A DNA stretch of 64,000 bases from Epilithonimonas zeae (lineage in GTDB: Bacteria > Bacteroidota > Bacteroidia > Flavobacteriales > Weeksellaceae), in NCBI RefSeq assembly GCF_900141765.1, contig NZ_FSRK01000003.1, forward strand, positions 460,989 through 524,988, given 5' to 3'. Under the pieces are notes generated by a model that had not been told where the DNA came from, made no database searches, and worked only from the letters and a program-made list of their open reading frames with translations. Both the position numbers and the translations under genes were made by a program. This document shows, in pieces, positions 31,833 through 41,739 of the stretch (positions are counted from its first letter, which is position 1; each line of letters opens with the position of its first letter).

Positions 31833-33725
31833 TTATTTTACCTCTTCAAAATCGGCGTCTTGAACATCTTCTGCTCCGTTTGCACTTCCTTGAGACTGTC
31901 CTGCATCAGCACCTTGAGCCTGTTGACCTTGTGCATACATTTCTTCAGATGCTGCCATCCAAGCTGCATCAAGAGCTTCGGTTTTGACTTTCACATCATC
32001 TCCGTTTTTAGCTTCGAAAGCGGTTTTCAATTCTGCGTGTGCAGTTTCGATTGCTGCTTTTTTGTCAGCAGACAATTTATCACCGAATTCTTTCAATTGC
32101 TTTTCAGTTTGGAAGATCAATCCATCAGCTTTGTTGAAGATTTCAACTTCTTCTTTTCTCTTGTTATCTGCTGCAGAATTTTCCTGAGCTTCTTTTTTCA
32201 TTCTTTCGATTTCCTCATCAGAAAGACCAGAAGATGCCTGAATTTTGATAGACTGCTCTTTACCTGTTCCTTTATCTTTAGCAGAAACGCTCAAGATACC
32301 ATTTGCATCGATATCGAAAGTTACTTCGATCTGAGGAACTCCTCTTTGTGCTGGTGGAATATCTGTTAAATCAAATCTACCAATCTCTTTGTTATCGTTG
32401 AACATAGGTCTCTCACCTTGTCCTACTCTGATACTTACTGCAGGCTGATTGTCAGACGCTGTAGAGAAAACCTCAGATTTTTTAGTTGGGATCGTAGTGT
32501 TCGCTTCAATTAATTTAGTAAAAACAGAACCCATAGTTTCGATACCTAAAGAAAGTGGCGTAACGTCTAACAAAAGAACGTCTGTAACATCTCCCGTTAA
32601 AACTCCACCTTGGATAGCTGCTCCGATAGCAACAACCTCATCCGGGTTAACACCTTTTGAAGGTTTTTTACCGAAGAATTTCTCAACTTCTTCCTGAATG
32701 ATCGGGATTCTTGTAGAACCACCTACCAAGATTACCTCGTCGATATCTGAGATAGAAAGACCTGCATCAGAAAGCGCTTTTTTACAAGGCTCCATAGAAC
32801 GTCTTACCAAGTCAGCAGATAATTGCTCGAATTTAGCTTTAGTCAAAGTCTTAACCAAGTGTTTAGGACCTGAAGCTGTAGCTGTGATATAAGGAAGGTT
32901 GATTTCAGTTTGAGGAGAAGAAGACAACTCGATTTTAGCTTTTTCAGCTGCTTCTTTCAATCTTTGTAATGCGATTGCATCAGATTTTAAGTCAACACCT
33001 TCTTCAGCTTTGAATTCGTCTGCCATCCAATTGATAATTACATCATCAAAATCATCACCTCCTAAGTGCGTATCTCCGTTTGTAGACAATACTTCGAAAA
33101 CGCCGTCTCCTAAATCAAGGATAGAAACGTCAAAAGTACCACCACCTAAATCATAAACTGCAATTTTTTGGTCTTTGTGAGACTTATCCATTCCATAAGC
33201 CAAAGCTGCTGCTGTAGGCTCATTGATGATTCTTTCTACTTTAAGACCAGCGATTTCTCCTGCTTCTTTAGTAGCTTGTCTCTGAGCATCATTAAAGTAA
33301 GCCGGAACAGTGATTACCGCTCTTGTTACTTCCTGTCCAAGATAATCTTCAGCAGTTTTCTTCATTTTCTGAAGCGTCATTGCAGAAATTTCCTGTGGTG
33401 TATATTCTCTGTCGTCAATTTTTACTTTTACAGTATCGTTTGGTCCAGCAACTACTTCATAAGGTACTCTAGAAATCTCCTGAGCATCTTCTTTGAAGTG
33501 AGTCCCGATAAATCTTTTGATTGAATAAACCGTTTTCTTTGGATTGGTTACAGCTTGTCTTTTTGCAGGGTCACCTACTTTTCTCTCACCATCTTCTGTG
33601 AATGCCACGATAGATGGCGTAGTTCTTTTACCTTCTGCGTTAGGGATAACTACAGCATCTTTACCTTCCATTACTGCTACGCAAGAGTTGGTAGTACCTA
33701 AGTCAATTCCGATTATTTTACTCAT
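31833..33725 (-). CDS. dnaK: Molecular chaperone DnaK (Hsp70)
   Basis: 630-aa ATP-dependent chaperone. The N-terminal ATPase domain shows [36 protein letters not shown] (near residue 192) and [14 protein letters not shown] (near 337). The substrate-binding domain begins near 385 ([16 protein letters not shown]), and the C-terminal lid ends in a Q/A/G linker and [11 protein letters not shown], the usual C-terminus for GrpE/DnaJ-type cycles. No grpE or dnaJ adjoins. No TAnnTTTG box is visible upstream; instead there is a perfect palindrome at 33801-33813. Confidence 0.99.
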   Translation of the reverse strand: MSKIIGIDLGTTNSCVAVMEGKDAVVIPNAEGKRTTPSIVAFTEDGERKVGDPAKRQAVTNPKKTVYSIKRFIGTHFKEDAQEISRVPYEVVAGPNDTVKVKIDDREYTPQEISAMTLQKMKKTAEDYLGQEVTRAVITVPAYFNDAQRQATKEAGEIAGLKVERIINEPTAAALAYGMDKSHKDQKIAVYDLGGGTFDVSILDLGDGVFEVLSTNGDTHLGGDDFDDVIINWMADEFKAEEGVDLKSDAIALQRLKEAAEKAKIELSSSPQTEINLPYITATASGPKHLVKTLTKAKFEQLSADLVRRSMEPCKKALSDAGLSISDIDEVILVGGSTRIPIIQEEVEKFFGKKPSKGVNPDEVVAIGAAIQGGVLTGDVTDVLLLDVTPLSLGIETMGSVFTKLIEANTTIPTKKSEVFSTASDNQPAVSIRVGQGERPMFNDNKEIGRFDLTDIPPAQRGVPQIEVTFDIDANGILSVSAKDKGTGKEQSIKIQASSGLSDEEIERMKKEAQENSAADNKRKEEVEIFNKADGLIFQTEKQLKEFGDKLSADKKAAIETAHAELKTAFEAKNGDDVKVKTEALDAAWMAASEEMYAQGQQAQGADAGQSQGSANGAEDVQDADFEEVK

Positions 33726-33800
33726 TTTTATATGTTATTTTTTGTTATTATTAATGATTACAATCTGCAATTCTCAATATCTGTACCACGACATAAAAAG

Positions 33801-33813
33801 TGACAAATTGTCA
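33801..33813. promoter_or_regulatory. Perfect palindrome TGACAAATTGTCA upstream of dnaK
   Basis: Six-base arms TGACAA/TTGTCA around one base, about 76 bp upstream of the dnaK ATG. It is not the CIRCE sequence. It could be a stress-regulator operator. Confidence 0.45.
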
Positions 33814-33819
33814 TTAATA

Positions 33820-33847
33820 AAAAAACTCCGTACTAGACGGAGTTTCG
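33820..33847 (-). terminator. Terminator of the M43 protease gene
   Basis: Minus-strand AAACTCCGTC / ACGGAGTTTTTTT hairpin, 22 bp past the stop at 33870. Confidence 0.85.
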
Positions 33848-33869
33848 TTTAAGTCAAATTTTAGTTAGT

Positions 33870-35120
33870 TTAGTTCTTGATAAACTTCATTGACTTGATG
33901 AAGTTACCATTGTCATAAGTTCTCACATAATAAGTTCCGACAGGAAGGTTTTTCACATCAATTTTGTCCGTTTCATTTTTGATATTAGCTCTTTTCACCA
34001 ATCTTCCATCATTACCAAAAATTTCCACTTCATTGATTTTCACCAAAGGCGAAGCAATTGAAATATAATTAACTGCAGGGTTTGGAAAAATATTAATCGA
34101 GTTTGATTTCTCTACATCATCAACACCCATAGTTGATGAGCAAGCGTTAGAATTCAATAAACTAGCTCTTGGTCCTACCATTGTATTCTGAGCGATTGTT
34201 TTTTGTCCGTTTGTAAAAAATGCCATCTGATTATCTTGTACGTAATCCATATAATTCATAAACATTGCACCATTGTTTGTCGAAATACAGGTATAAATAT
34301 TTACGTTGGTTGGTTTCGTAAAGTGTGGATAATAAGTAGCAGGCGTATCAGCACAGAAATCATCCCAACCCGTTTTACCACAATTACTTTTTACTGGAGA
34401 ATTACCATAATCTTCCACAGAACCCCAAGGATGTTCCAGTCCGAAATAATGGCCAATCTCGTGCGTTGCAGTCCTACCTTTGTTGTAAGGATAAACAACT
34501 GTTCCTGTAGTTCCAAACTGTTTATATCCGATAGCAAGCCCATCGTAAGCAGCACCAGCAGAATCCGGAAGGTAAGCCCAACCTAAATAATCTGCTGACA
34601 TATTACCAACCCAAATATTAAGATACTTTGTAGGATCCCAAGCTACCAAACCCGAAGTTTTGTAATAATTGTCATCAAAATTGAAATTTGCCGTTACAGA
34701 TTTTCTTTCGATTCCTGTAGTCGCAGAACCATCTGGTTTTTTGGTCGCCATACAAAAAGCCAATTCCATATCAGCTGCGTTTCCCTGGAAGTAAGAAGGA
34801 ACAACTGTATTGAAATCTACATTGAGTTTTCTGAAATCGTCATTCAACACTTTGATTTGAGAAGCAATCTGAGCTTCAGATATATTCATAGCAGTAGAGG
34901 AATATAAAACATGCACAACAACGGGAATGGTTACAACACCTGCTCTTCTAGAACTTGCATAGTCATTGTGAACCAAATAATCTTTCAGAGCTTCTCTGTT
35001 TGCTTTCGCTTGTGGATTAGCAGCGTAAAATTCTGCCATCTTCTTATCCGTTCCACAAGTTCTTTGTCCGTAAGCACTCAAGCTTAGAACGCTTACTAAT
35101 GTTAATAGAATTTTCTTCAT
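33870..35120 (-). CDS. Secreted M43 (pappalysin-like) metalloprotease with T9SS sorting domain
   Basis: 416 aa. The signal peptide (MKKILLTLVSVLSLSAYGQ) is followed by a propeptide-like region, then the M43 zinc motif HEIGHYFGLEHPWG (HExxHxxGxxH, near residue 219) and later MNYMDYVQD (Met-turn, near 290). The last 75 residues (FPNPAVNYISIASPLVK, then VGTYYVRTYDNGN, ending FIKSMKFIKN) are a type A C-terminal sorting domain for the type IX secretion system. It is therefore exported to the cell surface or medium. The promoter box TACATTTG is at 35149-35156. Confidence 0.93.
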   Translation of the reverse strand: MKKILLTLVSVLSLSAYGQRTCGTDKKMAEFYAANPQAKANREALKDYLVHNDYASSRRAGVVTIPVVVHVLYSSTAMNISEAQIASQIKVLNDDFRKLNVDFNTVVPSYFQGNAADMELAFCMATKKPDGSATTGIERKSVTANFNFDDNYYKTSGLVAWDPTKYLNIWVGNMSADYLGWAYLPDSAGAAYDGLAIGYKQFGTTGTVVYPYNKGRTATHEIGHYFGLEHPWGSVEDYGNSPVKSNCGKTGWDDFCADTPATYYPHFTKPTNVNIYTCISTNNGAMFMNYMDYVQDNQMAFFTNGQKTIAQNTMVGPRASLLNSNACSSTMGVDDVEKSNSINIFPNPAVNYISIASPLVKINEVEIFGNDGRLVKRANIKNETDKIDVKNLPVGTYYVRTYDNGNFIKSMKFIKN

Positions 35121-35148
35121 ATTTATATTTTTTTTAATAAAAGGGAAG

Positions 35149-35156
35149 CAAATGTA
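35149..35156 (-). promoter_or_regulatory. -7 promoter box TACATTTG for the M43 protease
   Basis: Minus-strand TAnnTTTG match 29 nt before the ATG. Confidence 0.6.
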
Positions 35157-35316
35157 TTAAATTTTTCAAAACAACAAGATAATTTTATTAAAAATTTAAA
35201 ATAATATCAAAAAGCAACCTGTACAAAGCATTTATACTCAATTTAAAATTTAATTGACATTCTCGAAACATTAGTAAGCTCATTAAGATTGTAGTTTTCG
35301 AACCCAAATTAATACA

Positions 35317-37425
35317 ATGAATTTTACTAATTTTGAGATAATCAAAAACCCGATAATGCCACAAGAATTTAATCCGCGTGACGTCACTTGGCTCGGTTTC
35401 AACGCCAGAGTTTTACAGGAAGCAATGGACAAAAGTGTTCCGATACATCTCAGAATTCGTTTTCTAGGAATTTTTTCTAATAATTTGGATGAGTTTTTCC
35501 GCGTGAGAGTTGCAGGATTGAAACGTGCAATGGACTTTAAACAAAAACTTCTTGCCGAATCTTTCTACGATGCACCTTCCAAAATTCTTCAAAAAATCAA
35601 TAAATTGGTTATCCATCAGCAGGAAGATTTTGACAAAACATGGAAAGATGTTCAGCGCGAAATGGCAAAAGAAAAGGTTTTTATCAAAGATTATAAACAT
35701 CTGACAGCAGAGCAAAAAGAATTTGTTGTCAAATATTTTGATGAAGAAGTGGAGAGTAATGTCATCCCGATTTTGCTTCACGACAATAAACCCATGCCTT
35801 ACCTTCGGGAAAAAAGTCTTTTCATTGGTGTGGCAATGCGAAGAAAAGAATGGCAATACGAAAGTCAATATGCGATTATTGAACTTCCTGTAACCGCTAA
35901 CGGGAGATTTGTTCTTTTGCCGACAGAAGACAAAGAACAAAAAGATGTGATGCTTTTGGAAGACGTAATTATCTATAATCTTCCGCATATTTTCTCCTAT
36001 TTTGGTTATGACGAGTATACGGCACATTGTTTCAAAGTGACAAAAGATGCAGAATTTGACTTGGATAACGACATCAAAACAACCTTAGCAGATAAAATCG
36101 AAAAAGGAATTAAAAGCCGACGAAAAGGAAAACCGACACGTTTTGTCTTCGATAAAGAAATTGATAAAGCTCTGCTGGAATTTCTCATCAAGAAATTAAG
36201 CTTAAGCAAAAAAGACAGTATTATTCCGGGACAGAAAATTCATAATTTCAGGCATTTTATGGATTTTCCTGATGTGTTCAAGGCTTATCAGAAACCTGTA
36301 GAAAGGACAACTTTCATCCACCCCGAATTTGCTAAAAAACAGAGAGTGACGGATGTGATCATCAAGAAAGATGTGTTACTGACTTTTCCTTACCATTCTT
36401 ATGACTCTGTCATTGACCTATTGAGAGAAGCAGCGATGGATCCTGATGTGAAATCAATCCAAATTACGGCGTACAGACTGGCATCGAGTTCCAAAATCGC
36501 CAATGCTTTGATTAATGCTGTTCGAAATGGTAAAGAAGTAACGGTAATGCTGGAACTGAGGGCGAGGTTCGATGAAGAGTCTAATCTTTGGTGGAAGGAC
36601 AGATTCGAGCTGGAAGGTGTAAAAGTTCTTCTCGGAATTCCGAATAAAAAAGTCCACGCCAAATTATGCATCATCAAGAAAAGAGTGAATAACCGAACCA
36701 TCCAATACGGTTTTGTCAGCACAGGAAACTTCAACGAAAAGACGGCAAAAATCTATGGTGACCATTTGTTAATGACTTCCAACAGAGCAATAATGGCAGA
36801 CATCAACAAAGTTTTTCTTGCCCTTAACAAACCAAAAGCAGACCCAACCATCGCTTTAAAAAGTTGTAAAACCTTGATGGTTTGTCCGGTTTTTATGAGA
36901 GAAAAAATCATCGCTCACATCGATAAAGAAATAGAAGAAGCCAAAGCTGGCAGAAAAGCAGAAATGATTGTCAAAGTTAATTCCCTGAGTGATAAAACTT
37001 TGATTTTGAAACTTTATGAAGCTGCACAAGCCGGTGTGAATACCAAAATGATTGTCCGAGGCATCTATTGTGCTGTGAATCAGAAAGAATTCAAGAAGAA
37101 AATCTATGCGATAAGTATTGTTGACGAATATCTGGAACACGCCCGAGTGATGTATTTTTATAACAAAGGTGCGGAAAATATGTACATCTCTTCTGCCGAT
37201 TGGATGACCCGAAATCTGGACTACAGAATAGAAGCTGCCACTCCGGTTTTGCAAAAAAACCTGAAAAAAGAACTGAAAACCCTGCTGGATATACAGCTGG
37301 AAGACAATGTGAAAGCCAGAATCCTGGACAAAAATATGCGAAACGAATATGTTGAAAGTGATAAAACAGACCAGAAAAGGTCACAAATAGAAACTTATAA
37401 TTACCTGAAAAACCAGAAATATTAA
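35317..37425 (+). CDS. ppk1: Polyphosphate kinase 1
   Basis: Makes and degrades inorganic polyphosphate from ATP. The 702 aa include the N-terminal domain with DVTWLGFNARVLQEAMD and PIHLRIRFLGIFSNNLDEFF. The two phospholipase-D-like catalytic halves contain TAYRLASSSKIANALINAV, the catalytic His block KKVHAKLCIIKK (near residue 445), FVSTGNFNEKTAKIYGDHLL, and the second His region in the C-terminal half. The exopolyphosphatase gene follows 42 bp downstream, the typical ppk-ppx pair. MPQEFNPRD (internal Met near 14) is a possible alternative start. Confidence 0.97.
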   Translation: MNFTNFEIIKNPIMPQEFNPRDVTWLGFNARVLQEAMDKSVPIHLRIRFLGIFSNNLDEFFRVRVAGLKRAMDFKQKLLAESFYDAPSKILQKINKLVIHQQEDFDKTWKDVQREMAKEKVFIKDYKHLTAEQKEFVVKYFDEEVESNVIPILLHDNKPMPYLREKSLFIGVAMRRKEWQYESQYAIIELPVTANGRFVLLPTEDKEQKDVMLLEDVIIYNLPHIFSYFGYDEYTAHCFKVTKDAEFDLDNDIKTTLADKIEKGIKSRRKGKPTRFVFDKEIDKALLEFLIKKLSLSKKDSIIPGQKIHNFRHFMDFPDVFKAYQKPVERTTFIHPEFAKKQRVTDVIIKKDVLLTFPYHSYDSVIDLLREAAMDPDVKSIQITAYRLASSSKIANALINAVRNGKEVTVMLELRARFDEESNLWWKDRFELEGVKVLLGIPNKKVHAKLCIIKKRVNNRTIQYGFVSTGNFNEKTAKIYGDHLLMTSNRAIMADINKVFLALNKPKADPTIALKSCKTLMVCPVFMREKIIAHIDKEIEEAKAGRKAEMIVKVNSLSDKTLILKLYEAAQAGVNTKMIVRGIYCAVNQKEFKKKIYAISIVDEYLEHARVMYFYNKGAENMYISSADWMTRNLDYRIEAATPVLQKNLKKELKTLLDIQLEDNVKARILDKNMRNEYVESDKTDQKRSQIETYNYLKNQKY

Positions 37426-37467
37426 GAATTTACTTTAAATTTATGCTTTAAAATTCGTCACAAGAAA

Positions 37468-38352
37468 ATGATAATCGCCGCTATAGATATAGGAAGTAAT
37501 GCCGCAAGACTGCTCATCAATGAAGTAAAAGAGTCTAAAGGAAAAGTAGAATTCACGAAACTGAATCTTCTTAGAATCCCTTTGCGATTAGGCTTCGATG
37601 TTTTCAGCAAAGGCGAAATTGGTCCGGAAAGAAAGCAGATGGCCATTAATACAATGAAGATTTTCAGTCAGTTAATGGCAATGTACAAAGTGGAACATTA
37701 CCGTGCGTGTGCCACAAGTGCAATGCGAGATGCCAAAAATGGTCAGGAAATTATTGACATTGTAAAAGAAGAGGCCGACATCAATATAGAAATCATTTCA
37801 GGCGATGAAGAAGCGACTTTGATTTATGAAAATCACGTTGCAGAAGGTCTTGACAAAAACTTCGCCTATCTCTATGTGGATGTTGGCGGCGGTTCTACGG
37901 AACTCACTTTCTATGAGAATGATAAGATGAAGTATGAACATTCTTTCAATATTGGAACAATCAGACTGCTAAATGGTTTGGTAACTCCAAATATTTGGGA
38001 GGAAATGAAGGAGGAAATTAAAGATAAAATCAAAAGTAAAAACCCGGTTGTAGCCATCGGCTCCGGTGGAAATATCAACAAAATATTTTCTCTCAGCAAA
38101 ACCAAAGATGGAAAACCAATGCCTGTTTCTGTCATCAAAAAATATCTGAAAGAGATGCAAAATCTTTCCGTAGAAGAAAGAATGCAGCTTTACCAGTTCC
38201 GGGAAGACCGCGCAGATGTGATTGTTCCGGCGCTTCAAATCTTCAATAATGTCATGAATTGGGCAGAAATCAAACACATCTACGTCCCAAAAATTTCCGT
38301 TGCAGATGGATTGATTCATAATATTTACACAAATCTTATAGACAAAAAATAA
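37468..38352 (+). CDS. ppx: Exopolyphosphatase, Ppx/GppA family
   Basis: 294-aa enzyme of the actin-like ATPase fold. It has AAIDIGSNAARLLINEV (phosphate-1 motif, near residue 3), TSAMRDAKNGQEI (near 80), ISGDEEATLIYENHVAEGL (near 110), VDVGGGSTELTFYEN (phosphate-2 motif, near 137) and AIGSGGNINKIFSL (near 193). It is shorter than E. coli Ppx and has no C-terminal HD-like extension, as usual in Bacteroidota. It is downstream of ppk1 in an apparent polyphosphate operon, so it would hydrolyse or sense polyphosphate or (p)ppGpp. Confidence 0.93.
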   Translation: MIIAAIDIGSNAARLLINEVKESKGKVEFTKLNLLRIPLRLGFDVFSKGEIGPERKQMAINTMKIFSQLMAMYKVEHYRACATSAMRDAKNGQEIIDIVKEEADINIEIISGDEEATLIYENHVAEGLDKNFAYLYVDVGGGSTELTFYENDKMKYEHSFNIGTIRLLNGLVTPNIWEEMKEEIKDKIKSKNPVVAIGSGGNINKIFSLSKTKDGKPMPVSVIKKYLKEMQNLSVEERMQLYQFREDRADVIVPALQIFNNVMNWAEIKHIYVPKISVADGLIHNIYTNLIDKK

Positions 38353-38540
38353 GGATATCCAAATTGCAAAATATTGTTCTGAATTCAATTATATTAATAA
38401 TAATTCTGGATTAATTTTCAATTCAAATCTTCCCGAAAGCACCCATTATTACAAGCTTTATTAAATATTAATTAAACTTGATTTAAAGTACCCGAAGAGG
38501 ATATTGTTTCATCTTTACGCCAATCTAAATAAAAGTAAAA

Positions 38541-41500
38541 ATGAAAAACAATTACCTTTTCAAAGGTCTATTGCCTATCGCTGCGTTATTTTATAACCCG
38601 GCTCAGAGTCAGTCTCTACTCCATTATTGGAACTTCAACAACAATGCTAATGCTGCAAGTATTACAACTCCTACCTCTACTCTAATAAATGGCTCTATTA
38701 ACGCTAGTTCAACCGGCACAGGAAGTACAGATACGTTTGTTGATTTTGCTGGAGGGACTGGACAAAACTTCAATGTGGATAATCTGAATGCAAGAAACGG
38801 CGACGCTTCCGGAACACATTTGAGATATAATTATCCTATTAATGGAACCATCCAATTCAATATCCCAACAACTGGCTATAATAATATAGTTATCAAATTC
38901 TCAACAAGAAGGTCTGGTTCCGGTGCAGGGAATCAAGTTTGGACGTACTCTTTGGACGGAACCAATTTTATTGAATATCAAACTGTTGTGTCAAAAGATA
39001 CTAATCCTGAGTTGATTACTTTTGATTTTTCAGGTGTAGCAGGTGTTGCCAACAATCCTAATTTCAAGCTCAAAGTTCAGTTTACTCAAGGCGCCGGCGG
39101 TGCTGTTGGAAATAACAGATTTGACAATTTCACAGTGGATGGAAATAACATCGGTGGAACTGATACAACAGCACCGACCGTAACTTATTCTCCTGCAAAC
39201 AATATCAATAATGCTTCAACAAGTGTTAATCCTACAATCAAATTCAATGAGAATGTAAGATTGATTGACAACTCGCCAATCACTTCTGCGAATGCTCAGA
39301 ATCTTATTGAATTAAAATTAAATAACGTTTCAGGAAACGTAATTCCATTCACAGCGACATTTGCAGATAATCAAATTACAATTATCCCGACTGCAACTTT
39401 AAATCCAAATCAAACTTATTATTTGGCATTGAAACCAAATATGGTTGAAGACGAAAGCGACAATGCTGTAACAACTTCTACTTCTAGTACATTCACAACG
39501 GCGGGAACAAGCATTTCATTAGACAAAGCTCTAATTAAAGTTGATGAAAGTGCCGGAACTTTAGCATTCAAAATCAATGTTACGAATCCTTCTACTGCGA
39601 CAGTTAATTTAATTGCAAAACCAACTTTCGGAACCGCTGACAATAATGACTACACTTTCATTTCCGAGGTTATTAATATTGTTCCCGGAACTTCAACTTA
39701 TACCGTTAACATTCCAATTATTGATGATTCGAGACAAGAACAGCAGGCTGAATATTTTGTTTTAAGTCTTGAAAATCCTGTTGGTGCAACTATTTCTGGA
39801 GATGCATCTTCTACAGTCTATATTATCGATAATGATAAGCCAGCTCCTGCACCATCTAACCAAATCACGTTGAATTACATCGGAAGCTTTGACCCTTCCA
39901 GTAACGGCAACAGCTCTACAGAGATTGTAGTTCACGACCCAGCAACCAAGAGATTATTCACGATCAGTTCTTTGACGGATGTTTTTGATATTATTGATTT
40001 CTCAAATCCATTAACTCCAACGGTTATCAAAACCGTGGATATGAAGCCTTATGGAGGAATCACAAGTATTGCTGTGAAAAACGGAATCCTAGCTGTAGCG
40101 TCACCAAACGGAACAGATGCACAGCAAAATGGCTCGGTTGTTTTCTTTGATATTAATGGAAATTTCCAGAAACAATTGACAGTTGGTGTTTTACCAGATA
40201 TGGTAACTTTCACACCAGACGGAAACAAAGTAATGACCGCCAACGAAGGCGAGCCAAATGATGCTTACACTGTTGACCCAGAAGGTTCTATCAGTATTAT
40301 TGATATTTCAACAGGAATTGCAAATATTTCTCAGTCTAATGTAACAACACTTTCTTTCCAAGGTTATAATGCTCAGGAAGCTGCCTTCATCGCATCTGGT
40401 GGAAGAAAAGTAAAATCTACGAGTACACTAGCTCAAGATCTTGAACCGGAATATATCGCTATCAGTTCAGACAGCCAAAAAGCCTGGGTTTCTTGTCAGG
40501 AAAACAACGGAATCATCGAGGTCGACCTTACGACCAATACTTTAGGAAACATCTGGGGATTAGGCAAAAAAGATATGAGTCTTCCAGGAAATGGCTTCGA
40601 TGCTTCTGATAATAACGGTGAAGTTTTGATTGCGAACTGGCCTGTAAAAGCTTATTATAATCCGGATGCAATGGCTTCCTTTAAAATCGGAAACACCAAT
40701 TATCTGGTAACTGCGAATGAAGGAGACGAAAAAGATTTAGGTGGATTCAGTGAGAGAACGACAGTTGGTGCTAATGGCTATGTTTTAAATCCAAATAATT
40801 TCCCTAACTCTTCCATCTTGAAAGCTTCTCACAACTTAGGGAGATTCCGCGTAACAAATGTGAATGGAAACACAGATTCGAACTCAGACTTTGAAGAAAT
40901 CCACGCTTTAGGAGCAAGGTCTTTCTCTATCTTCAATGCGGATACAAAACAAATCGTTTATGACAGTGGCGATCAGTTCGAAAGATATATCGCAGCCCAT
41001 CATCCTTTGATTTTCAATGCAGATAACGAAGCAAATGGCGCTAAAGTAAGAAGCCGTGCAAAAGGTCCTGAACCAGAGGGTGTGACATTAGGAACGATAT
41101 CAGGGCAAACTTTCGCTTTCATCACTTTGGAAAGAACCGGCGGTGTAATGGTTTATAACGTAACAGACCCAAATAATGTAACCTTTACAGATTACAAACA
41201 CTCCAGAATGACTTCTGCTTATGGAGGCGACAATGGTCCGGAAGGCATCACCTATATTGCTCCTGAAAACTCAGGGACAGGAAAGGGTTATGTTGTGATT
41301 GCAAACGAAATCAGCGGAACTTTATCGATGTACGAAGTAGCGCTTTCACCAACTTTAGCAGCAGGCAATGTTAAAAATGAAAAAACAACATTCAACATCT
41401 TCCCGAATCCGGTTAATAAAGGAAATATCTTGTATTTCAACAGAGTTCAAAGCTATGAGTTGTATGATATGTCAGGAAAAATGTTATCCAAAGAAAGTAA

Positions 41501-41591
41501 TGCTTTAACTATTGATACTTCCAAACTTTCAACAGGTGTCTATCTAGTAAAAACTTCTGAAGGCGAAACGAAGAGAGTCATTGTAAAATAA
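38541..41591 (+). CDS. Secreted choice-of-anchor I protein with Ig-like and Calx-beta domains and T9SS sorting signal
   Basis: 1016-aa exported protein. A signal peptide (about 1-24, PAQSQS) is followed by a beta-sandwich region (about 25-205), an SbsA-type Ig-like domain (about 212-325, FNENVRLIDNSPITSANAQN) and a Calx-beta-like domain (about 335-440, ISLDKALIKVDESAGTLAFK). The choice-of-anchor I beta-propeller-like domain (about 445-925) has VVHDPATKRLFTISSLTDVF, VMTANEGEPNDAYTVDPEG and GPEPEGVTLG. A T9SS type A domain ends it (FNIFPNPVNKGNILYFNRV..TKRVIVK). Related domains resemble phytase/esterase-like propellers; no substrate is implied. Its position after ppk-ppx makes a phosphate role tempting but unproven. 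Confidence 0.85.
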   Translation: MKNNYLFKGLLPIAALFYNPAQSQSLLHYWNFNNNANAASITTPTSTLINGSINASSTGTGSTDTFVDFAGGTGQNFNVDNLNARNGDASGTHLRYNYPINGTIQFNIPTTGYNNIVIKFSTRRSGSGAGNQVWTYSLDGTNFIEYQTVVSKDTNPELITFDFSGVAGVANNPNFKLKVQFTQGAGGAVGNNRFDNFTVDGNNIGGTDTTAPTVTYSPANNINNASTSVNPTIKFNENVRLIDNSPITSANAQNLIELKLNNVSGNVIPFTATFADNQITIIPTATLNPNQTYYLALKPNMVEDESDNAVTTSTSSTFTTAGTSISLDKALIKVDESAGTLAFKINVTNPSTATVNLIAKPTFGTADNNDYTFISEVINIVPGTSTYTVNIPIIDDSRQEQQAEYFVLSLENPVGATISGDASSTVYIIDNDKPAPAPSNQITLNYIGSFDPSSNGNSSTEIVVHDPATKRLFTISSLTDVFDIIDFSNPLTPTVIKTVDMKPYGGITSIAVKNGILAVASPNGTDAQQNGSVVFFDINGNFQKQLTVGVLPDMVTFTPDGNKVMTANEGEPNDAYTVDPEGSISIIDISTGIANISQSNVTTLSFQGYNAQEAAFIASGGRKVKSTSTLAQDLEPEYIAISSDSQKAWVSCQENNGIIEVDLTTNTLGNIWGLGKKDMSLPGNGFDASDNNGEVLIANWPVKAYYNPDAMASFKIGNTNYLVTANEGDEKDLGGFSERTTVGANGYVLNPNNFPNSSILKASHNLGRFRVTNVNGNTDSNSDFEEIHALGARSFSIFNADTKQIVYDSGDQFERYIAAHHPLIFNADNEANGAKVRSRAKGPEPEGVTLGTISGQTFAFITLERTGGVMVYNVTDPNNVTFTDYKHSRMTSAYGGDNGPEGITYIAPENSGTGKGYVVIANEISGTLSMYEVALSPTLAAGNVKNEKTTFNIFPNPVNKGNILYFNRVQSYELYDMSGKMLSKESNALTIDTSKLSTGVYLVKTSEGETKRVIVK

Positions 41592-41618
41592 TTTTTTTTT
41601 CTTCTTTTTTAATTTTTT

Positions 41619-41645
41619 AGCCTCAGATTTTTCTGGGGCTTTTTA
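41619..41645 (+). terminator. Terminator after the choice-of-anchor I gene
   Basis: Hairpin AGCCTCAGA / TCTGGGGCT with a T-run. Confidence 0.8.
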
Positions 41646-41707
41646 TTGAGATCAAATTGAAAATATCATAATTATCCTACATCAATGCGAACCAAAATGT
41701 GAAGTCG

Positions 41708-41715
41708 TAAATTTG
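41708..41715 (+). promoter_or_regulatory. -7 promoter box TAAATTTG for the LLM oxidoreductase
   Basis: TAnnTTTG match 24 nt before ATG 41740. Confidence 0.6.
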
Positions 41716-41739
41716 TTTCATTAAAAAATTGAGACTATT

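Noticed and set aside
33720..33820. HrcA CIRCE element at dnaK
   Set aside because: The TTAGCACTC-N9-GAGTGCTAA pattern is absent; only the TGACAA palindrome is present.
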